Below, piece by piece: positions 10,600 through 21,005 of a DNA stretch of 64,000 nucleotides. A program made the position numbers and the translations under genes. Source of the DNA: Daphnia pulex (lineage: Eukaryota > Arthropoda > Branchiopoda > Diplostraca > Daphniidae); assembly GCF_021134715.1 (NCBI RefSeq), contig NC_060028.1, forward strand, positions 5,912,501-5,976,500. Direction: 5' to 3'. The notes beneath the pieces were generated by a model. The model saw nothing but the letters and a program-made list of their open reading frames with translations, did no database searches and was not told the origin of the DNA. Numbering within the stretch: position 1 is the first letter of the stretch; every line of letters begins with the position of its first letter.

Positions 10600-10905
10600 C
10601 TACCATAAAATCGGCAAGCCAATCATGCGGCGGTACGCCCGTGGAAAATGCGGTTGAGCAGTGAAGGTTTTCTTCGCTGGATTCCCAAATGGCGAGCGTG
10701 AAGTAGCGAGTTGCTCCTGGGCGAGATGTGTGAGTTGTTGCGACGAGTCATCCGAGAGAAACGAGATGGCCCGCGAAAGGTACTCGATCCTCAACGGCAA
10801 ACTGATGGCCGTGCTGTGAGCGTCGGCAAGGCGGGAAAGAACTCGAGCGGCCGCGATAAACTGGCCACTCTTCTCGTAGAATTTCCACAGCAGGTCGTAC
10901 ACTAT
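10600..10905 (-). pseudogene. Fragment of nucleoporin Nup155
   Basis: The minus frame reads MYDLLWKFYEKSGQFIAA then ARVLSRLADAHSTAISL, LRIEYLSRAISFLSDDS and FGNP. This pattern belongs to the C-terminal alpha-helical part of Nup155, an inner-ring scaffold of the nuclear pore. Only about 85 of roughly 1,400 residues are present and the frame then runs into unrelated sequence (after NPAKKTF). No adjoining exons were found, so this is a dispersed fragment, not a gene. Its GC content is higher than that of the flanks. Confidence 0.75.
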
Positions 10906-10929
10906 ATGGCCTCGAATTAACTAAATTTT

Positions 10930-12260
10930 TATTGTACTATTGTTATTCAAATTAGCCAACATGTGTCTTCAAAGATACAAAGATTCTTTTTTTGTAATTT
11001 CAATTGGTGACATCACAGCTCGCAAGAAATGCAGACGATACGATAAAGATAAATGATGGGATGACTTTGGGAAGGTTATCGGTGAAAGCTTGGGAAAATC
11101 AATCGGAGACAATGTTAGAAAGAAGGCGGGTAAAATAACGTAAGATATCAGGTAAACAATACCGTTGGCCAAGTTCTAAATAACGCTGATTACATCATAT
11201 AATCACCATCTGCCAAAGAAACGAAAGATAGATTATCTTCTGCTGGCAATTGAAAAAAGAGATTTTGTTCAGATGAAGAAATTGGTCGAAGGAGGAGCAG
11301 AAGTTCAAGAAACGGGTAGCTTCAAGTAAAATGAACAACACTCTTTTGAAAACGTCCCTCCGCTTTATTCAGCAATGATTTCAGGCCAGGATTCCATATG
11401 GTTTATGATGATGAGTATAAGCAAAGAATGGAAATTTGATTGGCCGAGATTGGCAATTACCATCCCCATGTTGCCATCCTACAGTTGGATCAAGCTTTCC
11501 AAGGAATGGCGGAAAGATGTGAAATCACAACAAATAGAGGATTTCCGCTAGGAACTGTACCACGGTACAAATGCAAATTAGAGGTCTTCCCACGTAACAG
11601 ATTTGATCCTCACGTGGAGATTGAGGAAGCACCACTAAAACAGGAAGCTAAGGTGGCAGCATACACGAAAATGGCCATCAAGCTGTTTAAAGCTGGCGTC
11701 CTTCTTCCATACCGCCCACTTCTATCGGAGGAAAAAGAATGTGTCGTCTTGATCAACACAAGAACTATCGAGACATCGCTGAATAGTCTTCAAGTGATCA
11801 TTTATGTGGCCGGCGGCAAACTAAGAGACTTCATCTGCAAGGACATATTGATCCTTGCAAAATCTTCTTTCAAAGTACCCAGAATTGGTTATCAACCCTG
11901 ATGATCCAGACAGTTTGATTCAAGCAACTTATGATGTCGAATAGGATATTGAAGTAATGGAGCTGATTGGTTGGGCTTTAATTATTCATGGAAATGCTGC
12001 CACCCGAGAACAGGGCCGGCAATGCTGGAAGAAAGCCTTAGAGTTAAGAAAAATCAACATATGTAAATATGGAAAGTACGTGTGTAAATGTCGTCAACGC
12101 TATTTAAAAAAAATTTAATTCTTAGTCTAACAACAATGTGGATAATGGAAAAGTTAAGACAAAAGACAACGAGGATGATGAAGAAGCTAAGGCTAAAGAC
12201 AGCGTGGATACGGATCAGAATCCAAAAAAAACGTCAAAAAACGTAAGATGAATTAGAAAT
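10930..12260 (+). pseudogene. Degenerate multi-part gene: glycine-zipper-like, ankyrin/Fem-1-like and acidic parts
   Basis: Parts in order on the plus strand: about 11,060-11,120 encodes DDFGKVIGESLGKSIGDNV, a regular Gly spacing; about 11,225-11,310 encodes DYLLLAIEKRDFVQMKKLVE, which looks like an ankyrin repeat; 11,440-11,901 is an open frame of 153 residues with no recognised domain; about 11,950-12,060 encodes VMELIGWALI and CWKKALELR, reminiscent of the region after the ankyrin repeats in Fem-1 proteins; about 12,125-12,230 encodes an acidic/lysine tail with KTKDNEDDEEAKAKDS. Stops separate the parts. The first and last parts recur at 16,430-16,830 and so define a repeated unit. The Fem-1 resemblance is weak and from memory. 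Confidence 0.4.
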
Positions 12261-12269
12261 AACAGAAAA

Positions 12270-13830
12270 GATAATCAAATATCAGAATCGTAAGTGGAAT
12301 CAAAAGCAGACTGGGACGACGAAATGGTCAAACGCGTAAAAAACCCTTTCACGGAATGGTTCAACATTTAAAATTAAAATGCCACCATTACATTTTTTAC
12401 AGATGGAAAGGAGGAGCGGCACATTGTTCTCTAATCATATTACTTTTAAATCGAAACTTTTTGAAGTAATCACTGCCTTGGAAAAGGAAATAAACTGAAA
12501 TTGAAAAATCATTTCTTTTATTATTTTATTATTGCAAAATTTACAATACATTTTATAATGTCACATAAAACGTAAAAACTAAAATAATGAATTCCAGTAA
12601 ACTTTTCTGCTCTTGCAACCGCAGTTTAAACAAATAACAAAAATTTATGCAATCTAATTTTGGCTTTTTTGTTCCTTGGTATGAACAAAAGAAGACTATC
12701 GTTGAGTTCATTTTGAAATATATGAGACCATGGGTATATAGAGGGATCCCTCTATACCTCCGATGAGACTTAATAAATGGATTTCTGTCTCAAGATCTGT
12801 AAGCTCTTTACTCGACCACTCGCAGAATCAATGTGGTGTATTATAGTTTGCTGACAAAATATACAGCATTGCCAGTTATCGTTTGTCTGCAGAGGAGATT
12901 TGAAATAATTTGCGCGTTTTTTGGTTTTTGATCGCCCACTTCTTTATTTCTCAATATTTCTATCCCCACTAGGCTTACTAAAGGGAAAAGCAAGCCTACT
13001 AATAGCGTATTTTTAGTTTGTGACTAAGTGACAAAGTCCGACAAAACAAGGGGCAATGCCTGAGGCTCTTTTAGCAGGCGGAAAATTACTTCAACTCCGT
13101 TACGCGATATAAACAACTGTTTGAAAATATGTCAAACATCCCTATAGCGACTGAACATTCAAAAGCTCTTTGATTAATTCGCGCTCAATATTTGAATATG
13201 ATTTTTTTTACATAAAAGCAGAATGGGTCATATCAAAACTATAAAGTAAGTCTCAATATTTCGTCAAAATTGTTAAAAAATAGTCCATAACCAGAAAAAA
13301 ATTACCGCGTCGTGTAATGCTATGCCAATCTGTAATCGATGCCAACTGGTCCTGAAATTCCTGGTCAAACGGAGCGAGGGGAGCGGGATCTTTTATATTA
13401 TCACAGCTTCGGTGGTGGGGAAAGCAACGGGAAACTTAACAGATTCCAGGCCACTATTTTAACGTATATTAGCGTATTAGTTCACGGATATTCTCTCTTT
13501 TCTGTTGCCTTCTTGTAACAAACAATATCGACTGCATGAGACGTCAAAATCAGACGCTATTTGTTTTTTATTTGCTTCTAGGTTATGCTTAAATTACATA
13601 GCTGTTTTGCACTGCTTTTAGGTTTATGCATTCTCTGAAAAGTGGCTTGCCATAATTTCCCTTAGCCTACCTTGGAATACTTTAAACAAAACCAATGAAA
13701 AATATAGGTTTAAGCGGTTTTAAGAAGCAACGGATCGAATCGGACGCTTGATCTCCCCGTCCAGCCCAATAAGAAAATGGCTCATAACTGTCATCTGCAC
13801 TGGATTTACCTACATATAATCTCCGTACAA
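12270..13830. other. Gene-free stretch
   Basis: AT-rich, no frame longer than background, no recognised repeat. Confidence 0.5.
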
Positions 13831-13838
13831 CCATAGCA

Positions 13839-14884
13839 TTACAATTTTGAATCTCTGTGCGTAGTCAACAACTTTTTCCCCTGGTGGCTGCTGGTATCCG
13901 TGAAATTTGCTCCCCAACGCTCTTTCGTTCTATCCCTGAAATCATTGAAATCTTCAACGCTTTTTCCACTACTATAAAAAAAACTTCGCTGCCTTTCCCG
14001 CGAACCTAAAATATATCGCTTACAACCTCTCCTCATGTTCGTCATAGAATCTATCGAAAATTATGCTCACTTTCCACAACCGTTTCCCCACATCGTCCCT
14101 ACTCTTTCTTGCTAAGACTAGTAGTATTTTTTTTATGGAACGCATCTATGCCTGCTCGGATTCACTCTCTCACTACGACTGCCAATTTGCTTCGTAGTCA
14201 CCTTCCGGCCGTTCTTTACCTGCCTCTTCCTTCTCATCGTCTCCCGCATGAAATGCTTTTACTCGTTCTCTTGGTCTCTTTTGGATGTTGTCCCATACCT
14301 TGTTATTGCGTAGTCGAACTTGTTCTGACACCAGTGTAAGACTGAATTTTAGGACGTATATTTTATACAAACGATGGTAAGATTACTAACAGTGTCTGTC
14401 TGTACTTCTTATTTAATGGACTGCAATCGACTACAATGGGAGAGGAGCTAGGTTGAACATCGTTATACAATACATTTTAGAAACTCGAACGGAAAGGCAT
14501 ATCTTAGGATGTTTTTCATATTGCAACTTTAAAATCCTTTCAGCGTTTCGTCGCTCATCTTACTATTCTTTTTTTCAAAACCGCTCCACCCGAATTACTG
14601 TTTGTACTAGCCAGACTGCTTCCGCTGCATCTGCAACTACTGAAATTAGCAGGGACAGGTATCTGTCAAATATAACCTGTCGACTGCTTTCCTCCCGCAT
14701 CCATAATATTGCTGGACATCCGTACTACGGCTATTTGAATCTCTCTAAAAATGACTCTAATCACTGTTTTCAGTCAGCCACATCAACCTCCATGGAGAAT
14801 AAATATTCCCAAATTAACTATTTTTGGAGCCGTGGTTCCTTAAATCCTTTGCTTTCGCTTGATCCAAGGGTTTTCAGGTTCTAA
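13839..14884. other. Short open frames on both strands, not identified
   Basis: A minus frame (13,839-14,045) and plus frames (14,109-14,339 and 14,453-14,884, the latter 143 residues and Ser/Thr-rich) exist, but none shows a domain, repeat or splice pattern I can support. They may be transposon debris. Confidence 0.25.
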
Positions 14885-14889
14885 ATCTG

Positions 14890-15955
14890 AACGTAGGGGC
14901 TGGGGGTGGTTCGGGGTTCAAAGTAAGTTATTGTATTGTGTGATTGCTTCTGATATTGTGGTAGTTTTAGTCATCAAGATTGCCTCTCTACCTCTCTTCT
15001 CCTCTCAGCTGTGAATTGTATCTGCAGTCACCACCATCTTTTTTATGTTTTGTTGTTAACTATCCACACCTCCACTGAATCGTAAGTTTCTGCTAGAATT
15101 CTGTGCCTTAGATCTGCTTGCCATCTTGTCTTCTCCGTCAATCTGTGATTCATCGAAAATCATGTCTTACTGTACGGGATGTCGAGGTTTAAAGCGGGTC
15201 AAAACCCCAAAATATGAATGTGGGTATCTAAGGGACGATAAAACAGAATTTGGGATTTGTTAAATAAGATAAACTAATCGTGACTATGTATTAGTATGTA
15301 AGGATTAACAATGAAAGATAAGTTCATTATTAACTCTTATTCTGCAATGAAGAATACAATTACAAAAAAAAAATTACACACGATGTGCATATACAATCAA
15401 AACACAAATTGAAAAATTCAACTACAGCGTCAGTACATGACGTGCAAGTTGTCGTTGTGGGGTTTCCCTGGTGGCTTAATGATGACATGGACCTTTTCAT
15501 TTACTTCCTTCCTTCAGTAATTTAATCTTCAGTAATTGGGAATGATATTGATGCGGTAGTTGTTTTGGCATTATCATTTGTTGTGGTCCTGATATTTATC
15601 TCCATTTGACCATCGAAATCTATAATTTCATTATCGTGGACATTCCAATAAAAAAGATAACCATCAGGATTCTCTCCCGAACGACTTGAGTCAACACAAG
15701 TCTTTGTGTTTCATCATTAGACTCATACTCTACGTCAAACGGATTTTGAGAGCCACTCCCACTACGAGGCACGGAACAGGAGTTTGGCCTGTCAACCTGA
15801 ATTGAATACTGAAGATGAAAAAACTACGTTGGCACCATATATGGTACCACCGTAGTTTTTTGTTGTTGTTTGAAGAGCTGTCAAGACAGAAAAGCTAAGA
15901 TTTCATTCATACCATAACTTCTTTCAGCCGAACTCTAATTGAGCGACGTGTCGTA
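14890..15955. other. Gene-free stretch
   Basis: No coding signal. A short perfect palindrome (GGCACCATATATGGTACC type) lies near 15,831-15,850. Confidence 0.45.
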
Positions 15956-15960
15956 GCAGA

Positions 15961-16275
15961 ATGTCGAAAAAAATTACCTGTTTAATTTTAAGAAATATGG
16001 TCTTTAGACTTTTGCAATTTGGATCACTTGGGAATATTAAATTTCTTCACGTTAGAAACAACAACGGGCTATTTTCTTGGTGTATGAGAAGTCATGAAGA
16101 ACATGCTGCCAGTTTCTTTGATTTTTGTGATATTAATGAAGTAAAAATTTTTAAGGCTGTAATTACCTTGAGTAGAATAAATGTTTGCCACCTCATAAGA
16201 GGGAAATCACCAGAACATTTCTTTTGTGGGTATTCCAAGTCCAGCACGATTCCAAAATTCAATGTAGTGTTCTAA
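15961..16275 (+). pseudogene. Second copy of the AASxFD unit
   Basis: A 104-residue open frame. The stretch SHEEHAASFFDFCDINEVKI and the later SPEHFF align with the unit at 9,590-9,760. The start Met is preceded by no obvious signal. Downstream (16,430-16,830) lies the same companion sequence as at 10.9-12.3 kb, so the two loci are copies of one larger unit that has decayed. Function unknown. Confidence 0.4.
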
Positions 16276-16429
16276 TTCAGATTTGACTGTTTTTGTAGAT
16301 TGCTTAAAATCTCATGAATCTTGTATACAGAAATTTGATTAAATGTTAGTCAGAGTAGGTAACCAATGTTGAGCGCTACTGAGTTATCTGTCCCTGTGAC
16401 ATTGGACAGTGATTCCGTCACTTCTTTCA

Positions 16430-16830
16430 GATGGTGGCATCACAGCTTGCATAAAGTGCAGACGATATGGTGACGCTGGGTGATGAGATGACTTTGGAAA
16501 CGTAGTCGGTGAAAGCTTGATAAAAGCTATCGGAGAAAACATCGAAAAAAGTTAGATAAAGTAACATTAGAAACCAAGAAACCGTTGCCGAAGTTCAAAT
16601 ACCCTTGATCATGTTCTTAATAACGCTGATGACATCATCGTATCCCCTAATGTGAATGTTGTGAACCCCATTTCAAAACCATTGGGTTCTCAGGCTAACG
16701 TTGATGTGGATGATGGAGAAGCTCAGGCAAAAGACAACGTGGATGATGAAAAAGCTTTGCTGTTAGAAGAGCAATTTATCTTCACCCCCAAATATTCTAC
16801 TGAAGTCAAACAAGAAATTGTGTTGTAATG
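16430..16830 (+). pseudogene. Second copy of the glycine-zipper-like/acidic unit
   Basis: The DNA around 16,436-16,560 matches 11,010-11,130 (shared GCATCACAGCT..., GGTGAAAGCTTG words). About 16,690-16,830 encodes DVDDGEAQAKDNVDDEKALL and ends at a TAA, comparable to the acidic tail at 12,125-12,230. The ankyrin-like centre is missing here. Frames are broken. Confidence 0.4.
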
Positions 16831-16839
16831 TTTTGGCTG

Positions 16840-18080
16840 CCTCCAATTTTTGGTGTCTTCTTTGGTTTGAAATTCCCCTTACCAAAATAATTGAATTAAA
16901 AAAAAAACACATTGAATTAACATTTTTTTAAACAAAGAAAATGTCAGAGTTTTTTTATATGGCCGAGATATAATAATTGGACTTTACGACACAATCGCTT
17001 ACAACCTTGTCAAACTCTTAAGTAAGGACTGACTAAATAAAATATTTATAGAATATTTATAAAGTGTGTCAACCAGTAAGACTCTCCCCTTGCCTTTATC
17101 AGCATTTGAGGTAGCAGAAATAGTGGGAGATGATGGCTCAGGACGTTGAGCTTCTTGAAGTGCTAGATTTAAACGAAATAATTCCGTGTTACATGTCTTT
17201 CTTTAAATTCATACAATTTTTTTTTATTACCTTCATTTTCAATCCGCAATAGACGAATTACTTCGTCCTTTTCCCGAAGTAGTCGATTCATCCTGTGCCA
17301 TTCTTCCTCGGTGTGATGTGGCCTCTCAGTACAATTGTGCTGAAGATAGTTCGTCTGTGACCCATGTGATATTACACAATCTGTCGGGCAATTTTTACAC
17401 TTTGAAACACCGACTTTCATTCGGTGAGAAAAACACAGCTTAATTTAATGATAAAACCATTGTTGTTACCGTTTTTCTTATTTTGTATACTAATTGTCCC
17501 TAGACAAGATAAATTCTGAATAGTTCACAGTGAAGATTTTCAAAGAATTCAATCAAAATCAATGACAATTTAAACTAATTTGTTCTTACTCTGAAAACTT
17601 TCTTGCTTCTTATTTTACGTTTACAGACAGATAATCCAACAAGACTAATCCTGGTTACGGTTACGACCGTATCGGTTCAACCGCGCACGGTTCCTGGACC
17701 CGCGCCTACGCCTCCTTTGAGCGGGCGTTCATCTTGTCCTACGAATCTCAGGAAGATTCAAATTCACAACCACATCAACAATTTGTGGCAAAGGTTGAGA
17801 AATTACGGGTTTCACTTGGGTTTCGTTGGGATAAGTATACACGCCATTCGTTTCCCCCTTAATTATGCACATCTTCGCGAAACACGACCCGGCAATTTGG
17901 ATATGACCATTTTACTCTACACCATTCCACAGCCAAAACCAAAAAAAAATGGCTTCAAGCCAGTTGAGATCTATCGGAAAAGTTTTCAAGACAAATTCCA
18001 CAAACCCCTCCGACAAATACATCTCCCATTTTGGATATAATAGAATATTTGGAACGAAATTACTTCTAAAAATAAAAAAA
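16840..18080. other. Unassigned stretch with two open frames
   Basis: A minus frame 17,169-17,420 (83 residues) has a Cys/His-containing start (CKNCPTDC) and a leucine-rich coiled-coil-like part (MNRLLREKDEVIRLLRIEN); it could be an exon of an unidentified gene. A plus frame 17,603-18,040 (145 residues, Pro-rich) is not recognised. They may belong to the left side of the PIF-Harbinger element that follows, whose left end I could not find. Confidence 0.3.
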
Positions 18081-18155
18081 ACTTACGGAAAACAATAAAA
18101 ATAGGGGATTCGAACGGTAAAAAATTGAAAAACTAGAGCGACCTTCACTACTAAA

Positions 18156-19363
18156 ATGCCTAAAACTAAATTTAAAAAATGGAAATACTTTTCAATTTTC
18201 ACAAGTGATAAAAGGAGAACAGATAAATTTAGCAAAACAATTGTGCGGTTGAACTTCGAAAAGATGATTGCTTTTAGACCCAATTGTCTGACATCACATT
18301 GCACACAAACATCTGCATTCGCCTGCCTCGTCCCTAAATGTCATCCCAGACAAGTTGGTTACTTGAATCTTGTTTAGTTGTATTCTGATAATGATTTTTG
18401 GAGACACTTCAGGGTTACTCTTGCCACATTTGGCTTACTTCTAGATCACTTGAGAGCTGGTAATTTTCGTACTAATGTTGCTTACCATGGTGGGTACCAC
18501 CCGATGTCTAACTCTGAAATGCTATTGATAGCTCTGCAATATCTAGGAAATCAGGGAGCTATTCGTTTACTTGCTGACAAATTTTAATAGAACTGAGTCA
18601 ACAATTTGGATATCCGTTCATTTAATTTGTAATTTTTTTTCGGGTGCAGTCTGACCACATTTATTTCTCTCCTCGTAACGATTTGAAAAGGACGGCAGCT
18701 AAGTTTTTTTAAATGTCCCGGATAGTGGATAGGGATAGTGGGGGATGTTGACGGATGCTGCTGAAAATGAAATGGCTTACAGAAATTACAAGAAATTTCA
18801 CAGCTTTATTATTATGGCAATCGTGAACGCTGATAGAACTTTCTCGTATATTTTCACTGGCTACCCGGGAAGAAGCCATGACTCCTACATTTTTCAAACA
18901 TCGTCAAAATATACTAAGCTTGAAAATAATGAACTTTTTAACAGTAATAAGTATCATTTAATTGGGAATTCGGCTTTCGCATTGAAACGTTACATGCTAG
19001 TACCGTACAAGAAAACCCCTGCTGGCTTAACACCCTCACAGAAGGCGTTTGACAAAAGGTTATCAGGAAGTTGTATGATCGTAGAAAATGTTTTTGCAGA
19101 TATTAAAAACCGTACTTGTAGATGTCGAGACATTGATACTACCATTGAAAATGCAGTCAACATTGTTGTTACATGTTGTGTTGTTCATGATATTTGCATC
19201 AGAAATGGTAACTTGATCACAATTTGCATGATAATGCGCCACTTAATTGTAATGTTAATCCTCCACTGATGGCCTACAATGATCACGATGTAACTGCAAA
19301 TGCGAAGAGAGAGATCTTACGGAAACGATTTCAACGAAGAGTTATTGCAGCCTTTCGGCGTTA
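18156..19363 (+). pseudogene. PIF-Harbinger (HARBI1-like) transposase, broken
   Basis: The N-terminal part (18,378-18,587) has DNDFWRHFRVT and the helix-turn-helix-like LLIALQYLGNQGAIRLLADK typical of this nuclease family. After a degraded centre, 18,745-19,269 continues with YRNYKKFHSFIIMAIVNADR, GYPGRSHDSYIF, YHLIGNSAFALKRYM, then VENVFADIKNR with the catalytic Glu. The motif that normally reads Gly-Asp-Ser-x-Phe/Tyr reads GNSAF, so an acidic residue usually conserved there is Asn. The C-terminus (about 19,270-19,363) ends REILRKRFQRRVIAAFRR. In-frame stops (18,375-18,377 and 18,585-18,587) and frame loss mean no active transposase. Confidence 0.85.
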
Positions 19364-19494
19364 AAGATTCCATGTATTACTGGCTGAAAAGACATGATAC
19401 ATGTCACTCTACTTGATTAACCAAATGTGTTTGATTTGTTCGAAAATAAAATGAATAACTCAAACGATCTTCTCCACAAAATGCATCCTGATTT

Positions 19495-20660
19495 CTAGTC
19501 ATTATCTGTAGAAGAAGAGTCTGATTCTTTCTTACTCTTTGATTTTTTATTTTTCTTTTGCGATTTTTCTTCTGGCAGTGCTCTTTGAATTAACAGCATC
19601 ATTGCATCTAATTTTCTACTTTCCAGTGCCATATGATCTTCATACTGCTTTGCCTTAACTTTTTCTCTTTCAGCTCTCGCCTTCTCTCTCGATTCTGCAG
19701 TCTTCTCAATTAATTCTAACAAAAGCTGCCCTTTTGATACGCAAGAAGTTCTTTGTTTCTTTCTTTTTTGAATCATTTCGGAGAAGCCATCACTGCTTGA
19801 ATCTTCATCAGGGTTTCGTTTGTTGTTGATATCATTGTCTGAATTCAAGGCCATGTCTTCGTCAATCTTTTTCTCCAATTCCGCATGTTGTTTTTTCTAC
19901 TAGTGGCTAAGAAAATCAAATATAATTGAGATGCCGGCCAAAAAATATAAAAACAAAGACCAACAGGCTTCCATCTGAGATTCGATTTCATTCGAAGACG
20001 TTTTATCCAATTTCGTTGGATTCTTTTTTCTATCGAGGCTGTCGCCTACATAGGAAGGATGAATAACAAGAGAGTTCCCTATTTTAACGAACAATTTGTG
20101 TTGTGTGTTATTATACAGATTGTTGCAATAAAATTTTAGATTTACCAATAATGTGTTCCATTTCATCAAAATAGCTGGGTTTCTTCTTGAGTACCTCAGC
20201 ACCAGACCCTGTGGCAGAAATCAGTTTTGCATACTCTTTGCGTTTAGCCACTAGTTTATTCCATTTAACTTTTAATTTGTTGGCAAGGTTTTTCTTTTTA
20301 GAAAAATTGTAGCCTGCTTCTTGCAGATTACTTGCAATAGACTCCTAGAACGGTAAAACTTTGAGGCGTTTGCACTCAACTTGGAGTAATTTTCTTTAAC
20401 GAGGTCTGTTGTACAAACAAAAAGGGATAGAAAATTGATAACTTACAGACTCAAAGTGATAATATGTGATAGACTTGCCAAGGAAAATCAAATTTGCAAC
20501 GTGATCCAGCTGTAATTGCTCTCTATCTTTTTTCCCATTCCAAATTTCTCTTGATATCTCAGCAGGAATAACTATGGGCATATTATCATTATTTATCACA
20601 TTTCCATTTTAGTCCAAAAGGAGTTCTTTAACAAACTGATTCTCAATGTCAGGTTCTAAA
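19495..20660 (-). pseudogene. Myb/MADF-like accessory protein of the PIF-Harbinger element
   Basis: It is convergent with the transposase, as usual in this superfamily, where a second protein with a Myb/SANT-like DNA-binding domain helps nuclear import and binding. About 20,150-20,345 encodes (minus) KKKNLANKLKVKWNKLVAKR and GAEVLKKKPSYFDEM, the helical N-terminal domain. 19,495-19,878 encodes the C-terminal part: acidic start, basic KKRKKQR, a long charged coiled coil with repeated REKARAEREKVKAK, and a lysine/serine tail. Stretches between look like introns or decay. It might be two or three exons, but I cannot prove splice pairs. Confidence 0.6.
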
Positions 20661-20849
20661 GCCATTTTTTAAACACTACTACTTAAAAAGTAACAAAAAA
20701 ATTACTACGAGAACAAATGAAATTAAAAAAACACTCATGAGGTTAAAAAAAATTGTTTTTGTTTTATTCCGTCTGTTTTTTCCATGCAACATTGCAAGAT
20801 GAAAAGGGAGGTGCACAAATCGATGGGTGAATGGTGAATCGGGAGAGGT

Positions 20850-20980
20850 GAATAGAGGTCAAGACCTCTATTCAGCTGAAGTAAAAAAAGTAGTAGGGAT
20901 ACATGAATTAAAAAAATTAGCTGAAGTGAATTAAAAATCCAAATTCACGCCAAAATACACACTTGTAATTCACTTCAGCT
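20850..20980. repeat. Paired palindromes, probable right end of the PIF-Harbinger element
   Basis: Two inverted repeats: 20,850-20,873 (GAATAGAGGTC, AA, GACCTCTATTC) and 20,919-20,932 with 20,967-20,980 (AGCTGAAGTGAATT and its complement). The AGCTGAA word also follows the first palindrome. No matching left terminus was found upstream of 18 kb, so the element may be 5'-truncated. Confidence 0.5.
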
Positions 20981-21005
20981 GAATTTTTCGCGCCAAAATG
21001 CGCCT

